A DNA stretch of 64,000 nucleotides from Chaetomium olivaceum. Its lineage: Eukaryota; Ascomycota; Sordariomycetes; Sordariales; Chaetomiaceae. Numbering within the stretch: the stretch's first letter is position 1; each line of letters opens with the position of its first letter. This document shows positions 23,537-35,268 of this stretch, piece after piece. Location: contig JAYWVB010000042.1 of assembly GCA_039881045.1 (NCBI GenBank), positions 1 through 64,000 of the forward strand, written 5' to 3'. Under the pieces are notes generated by a model. The model saw nothing but the letters and a program-made list of their open reading frames with translations, was not told the origin of the DNA and ran no database searches. A program made the translations under genes and the position numbers.

Positions 23537-24526
23537 GGCAGAAGGGTTTGAAGGTGGCGGAATTTGGGGGGGAGCCGGTTATGTCTCGTGCTGTGCGAAT
23601 AGCGGTCGGGAAGGGGGGCCGTTATGGCTGCTATGGCTGGATACGGGATCTCATGGGATAGGCGTCAAGGTTGTGTTTTTATTATCATTATGATACCCCG
23701 GGTTTCCTGATACTAGGACGTAACAAAAAGGGGTCAGCGTGGTTGCGCGACAGCAATATCAATACAGTCGTCCCGAAAGTACATGCACGATCCTGTCACT
23801 TGTTTATTTGCGGATGGCATAAAAACGGCCTCCTTAATGATATTCTAACCGATTAATTTTTCTCGCTAGCTATGCTCTATCTTGTCGCCCGGAATCCACC
23901 GCTGAAGCCCCCGACGCCCAGAGACTTGGTTCGCTGTCAAGGTGGTCAGTCATCTTCTGTCTAGAAACGATGCCCGAACGGACAGGCAAAAGAAAGAAAG
24001 AGAGAGAGAAAGACGGAAATCCATAAGACGCCCAGTTCAGAAAAAGAACAATGTAGGTGTGGTTTATAATCATTAATAGTCATAAACAGCCTCTTGCGAG
24101 AATTCATCACAACAGGGCGCCGTTGAGAAAAGGAAGAAAAGAATAAAAGGAGAAGGAGAAGAAAAAAAAGACGAATGAACAAGAAAAGGAAATTGGAAAG
24201 GAGTCAGATAATAAGTGGAAAACAAGAAGTAGGACATGAAGAACTACGGAGAGGAAAATAGGAAATAAGGAAACCAAAAAGGGATATAGAGAGAGATACG
24301 AGGAGGGAGATGGCAAGAGATATGGAGAGGGATATGGAAGGAAACACTAGAAAGGAGAGATGAGGAGGTGTAAGACGAGAAGGAAAAGGAGTATACATAA
24401 AGAGAACGAGAAGGCAGAAAGGAAAGCAGCTGGTAGGAAAAGAAAAAGGAAAGAAAAAGACAAATATCAAGAACAATAAACACAATAACAACATACCTGT
24501 GGAAGCCCCTCTAACCGTCCGTCCGT
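23537..24526. other. Convergent 3' spacer MED6 / DHR1
   Basis: Holds the 3' flanks of two convergent genes and the polypurine tract listed separately. The open frames seen on the minus strand (Leu/Phe/Ser-rich) are products of the skewed composition, not genes. Confidence 0.45.
23985..24480 (+). repeat. Long polypurine (GA-rich) low-complexity tract
   Basis: Around 500 bases in which most residues on the + strand are A or G (motifs such as AAAGAAAGAAAGAGAGAGAG, GAGGAGGGAGATGG), with few interruptions. It lies just beyond the DHR1 stop codon, so it is C/T-rich in the DHR1 sense direction. Strong strand asymmetry of this kind can form triplex or R-loop structures. Confidence 0.75.
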
Positions 24527-27500
24527 CTACTCATCGACCCACCCCTTCCCCGGAACCCTCTTCTGCTTGATCTTCCGCGTCGGAAGAGGCCTGAAGTTGT
24601 CAGCTATTGTCTTAGGCACTTAATAAAAAGAGTCAGATACGTACCATCCCATGCCGCCACCCGTCTCGGACCGCAAATACGGGACCACCCACACCTCCCT
24701 GGTGTTATCCGTGGCGCCCACTTCCTTGACCGGCTTACCATAGGTAAGCAACGGGGAACCCTTGGCAATGTTCGCCAGCTCCCTCCCGGTCAAGTCAGTC
24801 AAGGTGTGCATCCTTGTCTTGGGCTTCTTGCCGGCAGCGGTGGCAGGACCAGTGGAATTGGCTCGCTGGAGGGACGAGTAGGTGACGTACTCCGGGCACT
24901 CATCAGTGCTCAGACGCGCGAGTAGTGATGACGGGTGGATGTACACCAGCTTGTCCGCCGGGTCGGCTGATCCCTGGCCGTCGAGCGGTATCAATGGGAG
25001 GTAAGGCACATCGATTGCGCGTTTCGGGCTGCGGAACATTTCTGGTGGGTTGGGCGCCTTGTCGGCGCGGATAGCGACTTGGTCGACAAAGCCTGCGGAT
25101 ACCATCTGCTTCAGGGCTTGGACTTGCTCTTGGGAGGGCCGGGGAAGAGTGTGAGGAAGTGTGAAATTTTCAAAACCAGTCATGTGAGTTTTGACAAGGT
25201 TGGCGAGCTGGCCTTGGAGCTGCCTGGTCTCCCTGAGAGCCTTGAACCGGACAAAATGGGATTCGCACCACTGTTCCGTGGGGTGATAGGCAAATTCGCC
25301 GACGACATGAAGGATTTTGATAGCATCAGACTTGTCGTCTAGAGAGCAAAACTTCTCGTGAGCCTGCTTGAAAGATTTCCGTAACTGTTCTCTCTTGTAT
25401 TGGGCAATGACAGCTTGGTCGGTCCGGTACTCTTCTGTCTGGTCCGTGGCAGCGGAAGTAACTTGGTTCTCTGACACGAAGATCTCCCCGGCAGACAGTC
25501 CTGCGATCATAGCGATGGTGTAAGGGAGACAGCCGTAAAGATGCCCAATCAGCAAGATCCGCGCGAAGCGAGGAGCGAGGGGGAATCGTGACATTTTCAA
25601 CCCAAATGGCGTGATCTTTCCGTCGGGTGATAGGGCCGATAGGTAAGTCAAAAGCTTCTCAGCTTTGACAATACTCTGTTTATCTGGCGGCGTTGGAAAG
25701 GGGAAGTTGGCGAGTCGTTTGAGGCCCATGGACTTCAGCTGCAGCACCACAGCTTCAACAGGTGTCCGGAGAATCTCAGGTGTCGAAAACTGAGGGAAAT
25801 CTCTCTCGTAGACCGCTGACGAGTACAGTCTCCAGCAGTGGCCGGGCCCCGTACGGCCAGCGCGGCCAGCCCTTTGGTGTGCACTAGCCTTGCTAATCCA
25901 GTCGATCTCGAACCTCTGCACCCCACTCACGGGATCATATTTTCGCTCTTTTGACCTTCCGCAGTCAAAGACGTAGCGAATTCCTGGAATGGTCAAACTC
26001 GTTTCCGCCACGTTTGTAGCCAAGACAACCAGCCGCGAACCCTCAGGGGGTGGTCTAAAAACTCTCATCTGCTGGGCTGTCGGGAGTAGAGAGTATAGCG
26101 GCAGAATGTGCAGCCGCCGCGGGCCCGTCCCCGGTTCCCCTTCCTCAATTTCGAAATCCTTCTCGTCCTCTTCATCGTCCGAATCGAACTCGAGCTTATC
26201 GTAGTCATCACGACCGTGTCGGTCGTCAGCAGCCCCGAATTCGACGTCTTCCGCCTCGATGGGGACCTCGCTCCCCGAGACCCGGACTTTCGGTTCTGGG
26301 GCAGAACTCATGCCGCCTCTAAAGGTCAAATCCAGCCGTTTTCTCAACCGATGGATCTCTTCTTGGCCCGTCAGAAAAACAAGCATGCCTCCGGGGGGCA
26401 GCTTGCGGTGCCCTTTGCTGATCTTCCGAAAAGCGTCCTCGACATAGTCATGGCGTGTTTTTCTAGCAAAGTGAAGCGTCACCTCATGCTGACGACCCTC
26501 GACTTGAACGAGGCGTGGAGGCGTCTTGAAAAGCTTGGTGTTTTGAGTGAACTCCTCGACCCTGAGTGTTGCAGACATAATGACAACTTTCAGGGGTTTT
26601 ACAGAGGGGTTCCCCTCCATCAAACTCGCTCTGAGTTTGACCACTCTGCTGAGAAGTGCAATCAAAATGTCAGTGTTGGTGCTCCTCTCATGGGCCTCGT
26701 CAAGAATGATGATGGAGTATTTTTGAAGGGCAAAGTCCTCTGCGAGTTCACGCAGGAGGATGCCGTCTGTCATGAACTTGATAGCGGTGTCGCGAGATGT
26801 ATTTTTTTCGAACCGGATCTGGTAGGCCACGACATGGGCATAGGATTTGCCGAGCTCAAAGCCTACACGATCTGACATGCTAACCGCTGCGACACGCCGC
26901 GGTTGCGTCACGCCAATCATACCAGGGGTCGGCCCGTTGGGTGAACCATAACCGGCTTCGAATAGGAACTGTGGCAGTTGTGTGGTCTTTCCGGAACCGG
27001 TGTCACCACAAACAACGACGATGTCATGGTTGTGGATGGCCTCCATAATCCTTTGCTCCTCGGCAACAACAGGCAGTCCATAGCGAGCCTCCTGAATTTC
27101 GGCATCCCTCGTCACACTCACAGTGTATGCCTTTCTCGTGATATTTGCCGTGGGCTGCAATTCTATCGGCAACGGGTCTTGTTCGATCGGCCGAGGGGTG
27201 AAGTCTGCGGGCTTTGGTATGCCTGGGGCCCCGGGAGCTGATGTGACTGGTTTGTACCCCTGAGCTTCATTTCGTTTCTGATGAGCCCAGGCCTTGAATG
27301 CGGATCTCCTTTTGTGCCCCTTCCCCTGGGCATCCTCATCACTGTTCTCGGAATCGATATCCCCTCCTGAGCTCTCCACGTCGTCGGCTGAGTTGCTTTC
27401 GCTTGAATCTTCTTCCAGTTGTCCTCCGACATGATTACCACCAGAGACCACGTTGCCAGAATCTGCAGACGACTTAGGTTTGGATGCGCTCTCATCGATG

Positions 27501-28266
27501 TCGCTAAAGCCATTCCATTCGGGCGAGTCGGACCTCTCGTCGCTGGTGGAGGTTACAATGGCATGCTTTCTCTTGACCCCCCCTCGCTTCTGCCGTTTTG
27601 CAAGAACCGGGCGACCGAGTCATCCAGCTCTAGTGGCCGCTTTAAGCCAGACCCGGTGATTACAGGGCTGGATGGTGCCGACCGGTCGGGCCCAGCATTT
27701 TTGGCCTCAGCCGCCGGGCTGTTATCGTCTTCATCGTCTGAGTCGACGGGTTCCTCATCATCCGAGTCGACGGGCTCCTCATCATCCGAGTCAACGGGCT
27801 CCTCATCCTCTGATTGCTCACTACGGGCTCTCTTTCCGATTCCGTAGAGGAGCTGCGTGTCGGACTTCTCAAGGCTGAGGCCAGCATTCTTTTCCCTGAG
27901 GGTGCGACTTAAGGCCTCCTTTTTGGTCTCCTTCTTTTGGCCGAGGGTCTTGCTGCTGGAGAAGAGGCTAGTGTCCATCTTGTTGGAGGCAAGCTTGGCG
28001 AGCAGTTCCCGCTTCTCGTCCTTCTTCAGCTTGTTGTCGATGTATTTCTCGAGCCTTTTGGCCTTTTGGGCGCTGACTTTGACACCCTGAGGCTTTAGCT
28101 CACCGCGAAGCTGGGCCTTTCTCTGGTCTGCCTCATCTTGCTGCGAGGGTGTGATTTGCAGAGCATTGGTGTCTGGGTTGGAATCGCGTGAAACGTCCTT
28201 CTGCGACTTCTGTCGCTCGAGAACTTTGCGCTTCCGCTCACGTGGAACAAACTTCTTAGGCGTCAT
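24527..28266 (-). CDS. DHR1/ECM16: DEAH-box RNA helicase of the U3 snoRNP
   Basis: Orthologue of yeast Dhr1/Ecm16 (human DHX37), which releases U3 snoRNA from pre-18S rRNA in the nucleolus. Exons 28266-24645 and 24590-24527 (intron 24591-24644). The N-terminal 300 residues are charged, including three acidic DEEPVDSD repeats. Helicase motifs in order: GDTGSGKTTQLPQF (I), TQPRRVAA (Ia), DEAHERSTNTDI (II), SATL (III), VLATNVAETSLTIPG (V), QRAGRAGRTGPG (VI). The small last exon supplies the conserved end PLPTRKIKQKRVPGKGW. One frame break: a G7 run (C7 at 27577-27583 on +) needs one more G, changing RSEGGSRESMPL-stop to RSEGGVKRKHAIVTS. Corrected length is about 1,228. Divergent to PAC3. Confidence 0.94.
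27731..27802 (-). repeat. Three 24-base tandem repeats inside DHR1
   Basis: Units at 27731-27754, 27755-27778 and 27779-27802 differ at only a few positions and encode three consecutive DEEPVDSD acidic blocks in the disordered N-terminal part of DHR1. In-frame copy-number change would be tolerated. Confidence 0.85.
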
Positions 28267-29058
28267 CTTATTGTTGTTCGGGACTTGATTCTTCGAAGTG
28301 AAAAATGTTGGAACTGAGTGGCTAGTGAGAAGCCGAAATGCTACTGTCTAGGTAGTCTTGATACCGTAGCTAGAAAAGATGTGATGCGGTGAAACTGATT
28401 GGAGTCTGGTGAGAGTTGGATGGGAAGTCGAAGATTTGAGGAGGCGCTCAAGCTTGTCTAAATCTGAACCACCGATGGGGTCGGAACTGCCCATATCAGA
28501 CAACAAAACCGGGGCACAGGTTACCTAAAAAGTGGTAGGTGTGAATGACGTGCCCCGATTCAAAGCTAGAAGTTGCGTTGACCGTGCTCGCCGATGTACG
28601 TTCCAGTGCTGCTGTGGTGGCGGAGGGAAGCACCGACCTAGAGGGAAGGTGCGGTTTGCGTGTCTCCAAAGGAGTGTGTCGACACGGCTGCAATGATTCC
28701 TCAGTCACTTGGGAATCAAAAAGTAAGGAAGGTAGCGCCGAGTAGGTATTGTACAGAACCCTACTTCGCCAGATATGGTCCTCCTCTCCTCAATCACCTC
28801 GACTTTTGGCATGCTTGTGTTGAACCTACTCGGAGGAATCTAAAACTTGTCCGCCCGGCAGAATTTTGGCGCTAATGCGAAACGGCGGGGCAGAAATCAC
28901 AGTGCGCGTTACAGTGCATTTCCCGTTTGTTCTCACGCTTTGCTGCACCAGACAGGCTGCCAACCTCAACACCGGAATACTATTCGTATCCAGGTAGGCA
29001 ATTATTGAGTACATTACGTTGAGCTCGGCTCCTAGGATTTGCGAAGCTTTAGTTCACG
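28267..29058. promoter_or_regulatory. Divergent promoter region DHR1 / PAC3
   Basis: About 790 bases between the two start codons, with no supported gene. Both promoters must lie here. Confidence 0.5.
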
Positions 29059-29556
29059 ATGAATGGAGACTCCGCCCGAACCGAGCCTTTCCCGGCTCCG
29101 TCAAAGAAAACAACTGGAACTGTTAACGGGATCTCGACTGAAGTTGAGTTTATCAGCTTTGCGGACAAGATCATGATCACCGTCTCCCAAAGTGGACGTC
29201 TTGCCCAGTGGGTGAGTTTGTAATTATAGGACGCTTTTGAACTTCACCGCTAATCACACTTGAAGATCCAAGTGCCACTCTCAGCGCCGTCTTCAGCTTC
29301 TGTGGACATGGCTCTGCCTGGGGCTGGTCTGAGCGCGCTTCCCTCGGTCCATCTTACCCCCAAGACACTCGTCGGCATGGGTGGTGAAGAACGGGAAACA
29401 CTTGGTCATCTTTATGCTAGCCAGATTGCGAGCCATTTGGCTCTCCGCAATTCTGATGAAAAGAGGACGTTGCTGCTAGGGTTAGGTTTGGACAGTGTTG
29501 AGGGCGGTGGAGAGGCGTTCTATGATCTGCTTGAGTTGGTGTTGCAAGTTCTTTGA
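29059..29556 (+). CDS. Proteasome assembly chaperone 3-like protein
   Basis: Exons 29059-29211 and 29266-29556 (54-base intron) give 147 residues, the usual size for this family. The pattern VEFISFADKIMITVSQSGRL, AQWIQVPLSA and GMGGEERETLGHLYASQIA fits the PAC3/Poc3 (PSMG3/Irc25) proteasome assembly chaperone fold, which with PAC4 guides assembly of the 20S alpha ring. No signal peptide or membrane segment is present; cytosolic or nuclear. It is followed 430 bases on by uL15 in the same direction. Family assignment rests on my recognition of the pattern rather than a catalytic motif. Confidence 0.75.
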
Positions 29557-29986
29557 AACGCATCATGAACGGTCGCTTGGAGTTAGAAGTTCGTCGTTTT
29601 CTCTACTCAGGTATTCCAACCATAGCACGAGGATCAGTCAAAATCATTCCTGTAATAAAGGTGCATTAAATGAGGGTGGAGTGGGTGCCATAGTCACCGA
29701 GGGAAGTACATGTACATAATGAGAGTTTGAGTTAACCAGTACAAACGAGGCAGAGGACGGGAAATGCGTGCTAGATGGTTAGGGTTGCATGTCGCCAAAC
29801 CCTAACCCTTGCACTGACGAGATGCTCGACGCTAACCGGATTCTCGGATTACCTAAGCTTCCGCTTTCTGTGCCCACCAAAAAATAACCCAGCCCTAAAT
29901 TCCATGCGGCGGGACCCCGAAAAGCAGACCTGCGAGCATCACCGTCGAGGAATTCGAGGCTTCATCGACACTAACCAACAGCCACC
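29557..29986. promoter_or_regulatory. Promoter and leader of uL15
   Basis: Spacer of 430 bases between the PAC3-like stop and the uL15 ATG. It holds the paired telobox-like motifs listed separately, about 180-210 bases upstream of the start codon. Confidence 0.55.
29777..29810. promoter_or_regulatory. Inverted telobox pair upstream of uL15
   Basis: GGTTAGGGTT at 29777-29786 and AAACCCTAACCCTT at 29797-29810 face each other. TTAGGG/telobox elements bind TBF1/TRF-type factors and are known ribosomal-protein promoter elements in several fungi and plants; a role here is inferred from position. Confidence 0.6.
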
Positions 29987-30971
29987 ATGGTATGCCAATT
30001 GTCGCCCTTGGATGCATAGTGCGATGCTGACCCTCGCAGCCTACCCGGTTTTCCAAGACAAGAAAGCACCGCGGCCATGTACGCTCCCCCCGACCTCGTT
30101 ACCCTTAACCAAAATGCTAACTTTGTGCTCTCTTAGGTGTCCGCCGGTAAGGGGTATGTCGCGACGAACCGACCGATTCCACCGAATTCATATTGACGAA
30201 ATATTCCAGGCGTGTCGGCAAGCACAGAAAGCATCCGGGTGGTCGTGGTATGGCCGGTGGTCAGGTACGACAATTCGCAATCTCGAATTCCGATGGGAAT
30301 GGGCATGGGCTAACTCGACGAAAAGCACCACCACCGTACCAACCTCGATAAGTGTACGCAACAGCACCCATAAACAGTTTTTTGGCTTGTTGGAGGGGCT
30401 CGCGAGGAATCTCGGGTTCTTGCAACAAGCTTCAAATCTGTCACGACCATACTCGATGACACTAGCTAACAACATCGACCAGACCATCCCGGTTACTTTG
30501 GAAAGGTCGGCATGAGGCGTACGTACCCAGGAAATATCCGAAACTTTTGGTAGGACACGCAGGACTAACTCGTCGACTAGACTTCCACCACCTCCACAAC
30601 CACGACTGGGCCCCCACCATCAACATCGAGAAGCTGTACGTAACGCGGGAATCCGGCTACTATGAACATGCACTAAATTTTGTACAGCTGGTCTCTCGTC
30701 CCCGTTGAGACTCGCGACAAGTACGTCAGCGGTGCCAAGAGCGACTCTGCTCCCGTGATCGACCTCCTGTCCCACGGCTACGCCAAGCTCCTCGGCAAGG
30801 GTAAGGACCATATCCGTTACGAGAGGCTGTTAACGGGAGAAGTATGATAAACTAACAGTTGTTGCAGGCCGTCTCCCCGAGATCCCCTTCGTCGTTCGGG
30901 CGCGGTACGTCAGCGCGGAGGCGGAGCGCAAGGTTACGGAGGCCGGTGGTGTTATCGAGCTCGTTGCTTAA
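29987..30971 (+). CDS. RPL28: 60S ribosomal protein uL15 (L28/L27a)
   Basis: Large-subunit ribosomal protein uL15. Nine coding exons: 29987-29989, 30040-30078, 30137-30153, 30210-30264, 30326-30353, 30483-30518, 30581-30635, 30688-30800 and 30868-30971. They sum to 450 bases, exactly 149 residues, with all phases matching. The chain reads MPTRFSKTRKHRGHVSAGKG, then RVGKHRKHPGGRGMAGGQHH, YHPGYFGKVGMRHFH, IEKLWSLVPVETRDKY and ends EAGGVIELVA. The first coding exon is the ATG alone, followed directly by GTATGC. Eight introns in less than 1 kb is dense even for a fungal ribosomal protein gene and leaves no long open frame. Telobox-like motifs lie upstream. Confidence 0.95.
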
Positions 30972-32260
30972 GTCGGACGCAGTTACGGTTAAATCAAAGG
31001 CTAGCGATTGACATTTTCGGTTACGAGGGACAACCGGATAGTGAGCCCAATGGGAGGGATCAGACGGCCAGAACGTCGTCAGCTATGAGTGCTGGGTCCC
31101 GGAGTCATGGTTTGGTTCCTTGGGGTAGTGAAAAGCACACCCCGCATTGCAGCATCAAGGGAATGGGATGTTTATTCGCATCATCTTGGGGTTCCTGGCC
31201 GTCTTGTGTTCCATATCCATTTTGAGGTTCGAGCAATTGAGTTCATGGTACAGGATTACGGCCGCAGCTGCTGGGTGAGGAAAGACTGAGAGGGCGATCG
31301 ATGAGACCAACATAATCTGGCGTAGATCGATAAATGGGACTGCTGATACAACGAATGGAAGCGAGGTGACGACGAACATCTTTTGCCTCTGGGTTGGGGG
31401 ACAGATGGAGACTGACCTGGAATAGCGAAAACCTTCCCATTATTCGAGACTGCGGCGTGACCCAGTGGCAGGGAAGGAACACAACTCGCTTCTCCTCTGA
31501 GAAGGGAGACTAAAGTCCTTGGCCTGCTCCTCTTGACTCCTCTGTTGTATTCCGCAGCGTCTTGTTCCCGGTCGAGTTTCATGCAAGCAGCGTCCATTAA
31601 GCTGCCAGCTGCATTGTTGGGGTCCTTCCCTTCTCTACAAGGAACAAACTGAACGGGCATTAGGCGCTGGGTTGCGTTACGGCTATAGCTTCGGTACGCT
31701 AATCACAGTCCCTAGAGGCATATGCACATACAAAGTACGTATGATAGAGATGTTGATGTGACCCCGTTGTTGTGAAGTATTAGCATCGATCGGTGATACT
31801 CTGCGAGTGTCTCTGCAGCTAACAGTTATATTCCACATACGCGCGCAGGCAAAGACGTAGAGATAGTTTCGCACCAGATATGTGCTGATATGTAGTCCGC
31901 GGGGACTCATTACTGTTATCAAGCAGCTACAGAAAAAAAGGAAGACAATTAGGAGAAGTCATGTCTCGCTCGCACCCGTCGTCTGTTTTTCTTTTCCCTC
32001 GCTAGCCCGTACTCAAGACTGATGATATCTCTGTCTTGCTACTTTATGCCAAAGCATGTCAAAAACCAAGGAGGTATTCCGGTGCTTCGTCGCCCCTGTC
32101 CTGAAATAACTACCAGGTGTAACCCGCACCGGTCACGATGTGCATTCCCCCCGCCTCCGCCTCCCCCCCCCCCTCTCCACCCCCGAGCACCCGTCTCTCT
32201 ACATTCACCGTACCCTCCTTACCCGGTTCCTCCAACATTCGAACCAGGTTGAGAATTCCA
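30972..32260. other. Convergent 3' spacer uL15 / calcineurin A
   Basis: Nearly 1.3 kb. A minus-strand open frame of 134 residues (31256-31660) has no recognisable motif. I see no RNA gene. A C-rich low-complexity patch lies at 32145-32185. Confidence 0.4.
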
Positions 32261-34179
32261 TTACCGTTTACGATCACTGCTCGCAACACAACATGGTCAG
32301 TCACAGTCTAAACATGAGTAAAGACGTCTATCCGGTAGGAAACTTACGTGCTCAGCCGCCTCGACAGCGTCTGCAACTTCTTGTCCTGGTCCGCCTCCCG
32401 GGTGGCCCGCTCGAGCGCCTGGGCGCGCTCCTCCTCGTGCTGCTTCTGCACCTCCTCCGAGCTCGGCGGCAACCGCTCGTTTTGCAAATCGACTTTGCGC
32501 GCGTCCTCGAACGTGCTGATGGCGTTCTTGATGCCCTCAGCGCCGAGCATGAGCGTACCGGCCGGGAGACGGCCACCCGACACCGTCTTGAGCTCGGTGA
32601 CGCGCTCCGACTCCTCGCGCAGGACCTGGAACACGCGCGACAGGCGCCCAATGGCGAGGATCTTGTTCTTGATGGCGCGCCGCTTGTACTCGATCGAGTC
32701 GGGATCTTGGCTGCCCGCGCTGGCGGCGGACGGCAGGGACGGTGAAACAGGGCCGGGAGAGGTGGCCGACGAGTCCTCTCGGAGTTCCTCCTCGGAGCAC
32801 GTGCTCAGGATGGCGATCAGCATGTCGGTAATCTTTTCGCCGACGAAGGGCAGCGACCATGTGAAGACGTCCATGAAGTTGGGGAGCCAGTATGGATGCG
32901 GCGTGCAATTAAACTGCCGGATGTTCATGACGTTGTTTTCGTACTTGAGGACAGCGGCCTTGTTGTTATAGACGTCGAGGTAGTTGGGCGCCGAGAAGAT
33001 GGTCATGACGCTGGGAAAGCCCGTTGTACGCGTCTTACGGTACATGCGGTACCCGGCATCTTGAGCCTCGTGGGCGCGGATGATGGACAGCAGGTTGTTC
33101 TTCTCCAGGAAGTGGCAGGCGGCAGGGTACGAGAAGAAGTACGAACACCGCGCACGTGGTTGTGCAGGAAGTAGTCTGTTGTCTTCTCCTGGCCGAAGTC
33201 CTCCAGAGGGTCAGCCCAGAGGATGTCGCACATTAGCCCCTGAGTAGGGGGTTCTCTAAACCGGTCGATCTACGGCAAGGTTAGCTGGAAATGCAAGTCT
33301 CCATGATGTTGGGGGATACCAACGTTACGAAGGTCGTCGAGTGTGTGCAGCTCCGGGCTGAGACCGCCGTGGATGCACAAGAACTGCTTGTTCATGACCG
33401 CCGCCAGCGGCAGGCAACAGAACGACTCCATGCATGCTTCGTAGATGGCCTCCGAGTACTTGTGCTTGCACTCGAGCTTGAAGGTGAAGTAGTCGGTCAA
33501 GTGGCGGCATTCGTGGTTGCCACGCAGCAGCCAGAGCGTCTTGGGGTAGTGGATCTTGAGCGCCCACAGATAGAGCACACACTCGATACTGAAATATCCA
33601 CGGTCGACGTAGTCGCCCAGAAACAGGTACCTCGTCTCGGCCGGATCACCGCCAACCTCGAACAGCTTCATCAGATCGTAGTATTGGCCGTGGACGTCGC
33701 CGCAAACGGTGATGGGGGCGTCCATCTCGAGCAGGTTGGGCTCGGCACGCAAGAGCTCGGTGCCTGTCCGAAGAATCCATAGTGCTTGCTCCTCAGTCAG
33801 GCGGCCTTCCCGGTAGAAGTGCTGTTTGAGGAACTGGATATCGGGCTTCTGGTGCGTGTCATCCTCGAAGAACTGTTCGTTGGTGGGCTTGTACATGGCG
33901 GGCGCTTGCACGTCTAAAGGGGGGGCACAATATAAGTCAGTCTCCAGGCGACTCGAAACCGAACGGCGGGCGATGGCGTGTGGTGACGGGCGGGAGCATA
34001 CCTTTGCAGACTCGCTCCATGGTGCTGACCTGCGTCCCGTCCTCCATGGTATGGATGGTGAAGTCGATCTCGGGCAGCGGCTTCTTTTGCTGTATCGCGC
34101 GGATGGCATTGTCAACCTGCACGTCCTTGGCATCGCGGTCATCGTGCGAGCCCATCACGTTGGCGTCCTCGGGATCCAT
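32261..34179 (-). CDS. cna-1: Calcineurin catalytic subunit A
   Basis: Ca2+/calmodulin-dependent Ser/Thr phosphatase (PP2B) acting with CNB1 on Crz1-type targets. Exons: 34179-34002, 33913-33324, 33269-32348 and a 16-base last exon 32276-32261. Metallophosphatase motifs: GDVHGQYYDLMKLFE, GDYVDRGYFSIECV, LRGNHECRHLTDYF, CIHGGLSPELHTLDDL. A calcineurin-B-binding helix and calmodulin site follow (RRAIKNKILAIGRLSRVFQ), then an autoinhibitory-type tail ending RRLSTDRKR. That end depends on the strong donor CAC|GTAAGTT and a 71-base intron; without splicing it would stop at RRLST. One frame break near 33147-33149: HNHVRGVRTSS should read HNHVRGCSYFFSYPA (one base missing). Corrected length is about 568. 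Symbol as in Neurospora. Confidence 0.94.
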
Positions 34180-35268
34180 GTTGGCGCTGGGTCTCTTTTT
34201 TTTTACGAGGAGGCGTTTGGGAGAGGCAGGAGGAATCCTTCGGCGGGCGACGGGGAAGTCGGTCGGGAAAGGTTGGTTGGTCCCGTTGATTGGTTTACGG
34301 TGAACGAAAGGCTGTCCCGCTGTGTCCCGCAGCGAGCGAAAATGTGTTGGCGAAGTCTTCTATGTCGCCAAACTTTTATTCGGGGCGGTCGTGTGGTGAG
34401 AGGGCTGGGTCTGTATACAGGTGGGACACCGGTGCGAAGGCCTGGTAGGTTCGAGGGACAGGTAGGGCTGAGGGTTGGGCGGCCGAGAGACGGGAGGCAA
34501 CCTTTTGCAAGTCGGTATGCTGAGCAGCTCCAGGCCAGAAGCTGGGGTGGGATGAGCGGGGAGGGGTACTTGGATGTTTCACCGGTTCGCACCGAGCCAA
34601 GATGTATCTTTGGTAAAATACGGGGCACGTGGGGTTGAGGGCTGAAGATATGGTAATTATCCCACCTCTTCCAGGTATGGACAGATATCATTGAATACGT
34701 ATGTACATTACAGCACTTCGATGCCAGGACGAAGAATTATTCTCTTTTTTCCCTGTGCCCCTCTCAGGATTTACTGCTTTCTTTCTAAAAATAGAGTGAT
34801 TCGAGGCCATATTGATTTCACCCAGTGAGTAATAGGGACGAAAAGGCACAGATACGGATGCACAACAGCGCCGCACTCAATTCAGTTGAAGCGCGGTGAA
34901 GGGAGAAAATGACAGAGGTGGGGGCTGTTTTGTTTGTACCGCCCGTTCCTGCTGCTCCCCCGCCTGTTTCATCGAAGAAAAAGAGGCGTTCCAGGGACCT
35001 TATCCGTTGTGGTTTAGCGAGTCTAGACCGTGCCATGTCTGTACATACAATGGTATTGTAATTCATAACGTTACATGTGGTAATTCTGTCAATTGGGCCC
35101 GCTTGTGCGACCCCTTTTCGTCTTGAGAGACTGTGTGCTTGGGGGTTAGGGTCACAAGCCACCCCTTCATCACACTTCGCTTCCTCTTCTATCTACATTG
35201 CTATGAAACACACATCGTCCCTCAACACACACTAGAATCTTCCTACATCGTCTCTATGCACTATTCCT
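34180..35268. promoter_or_regulatory. Calcineurin A promoter and reductase 3' flank
   Basis: About 1.1 kb upstream of calcineurin A. A ten-base T run precedes the ATG at 34196-34205, and a GGTTAGGGT telobox-like match lies at 35144-35152. No coding feature is supported. Confidence 0.4.

Noticed and set aside
24107..24494. Leu/Phe/Ser-rich open frames, apparently membrane proteins
   Set aside because: They are translations of the polypyrimidine strand of a low-complexity tract.
29777..29810. Interstitial telomere
   Set aside because: Only two to three TTAGGG-like units are present, in opposite orientations, in a ribosomal protein promoter; a regulatory motif fits better.
31256..31660. 134-residue minus-strand open frame
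   Set aside because: No recognisable family and no supporting splice or start context; left as part of a spacer.
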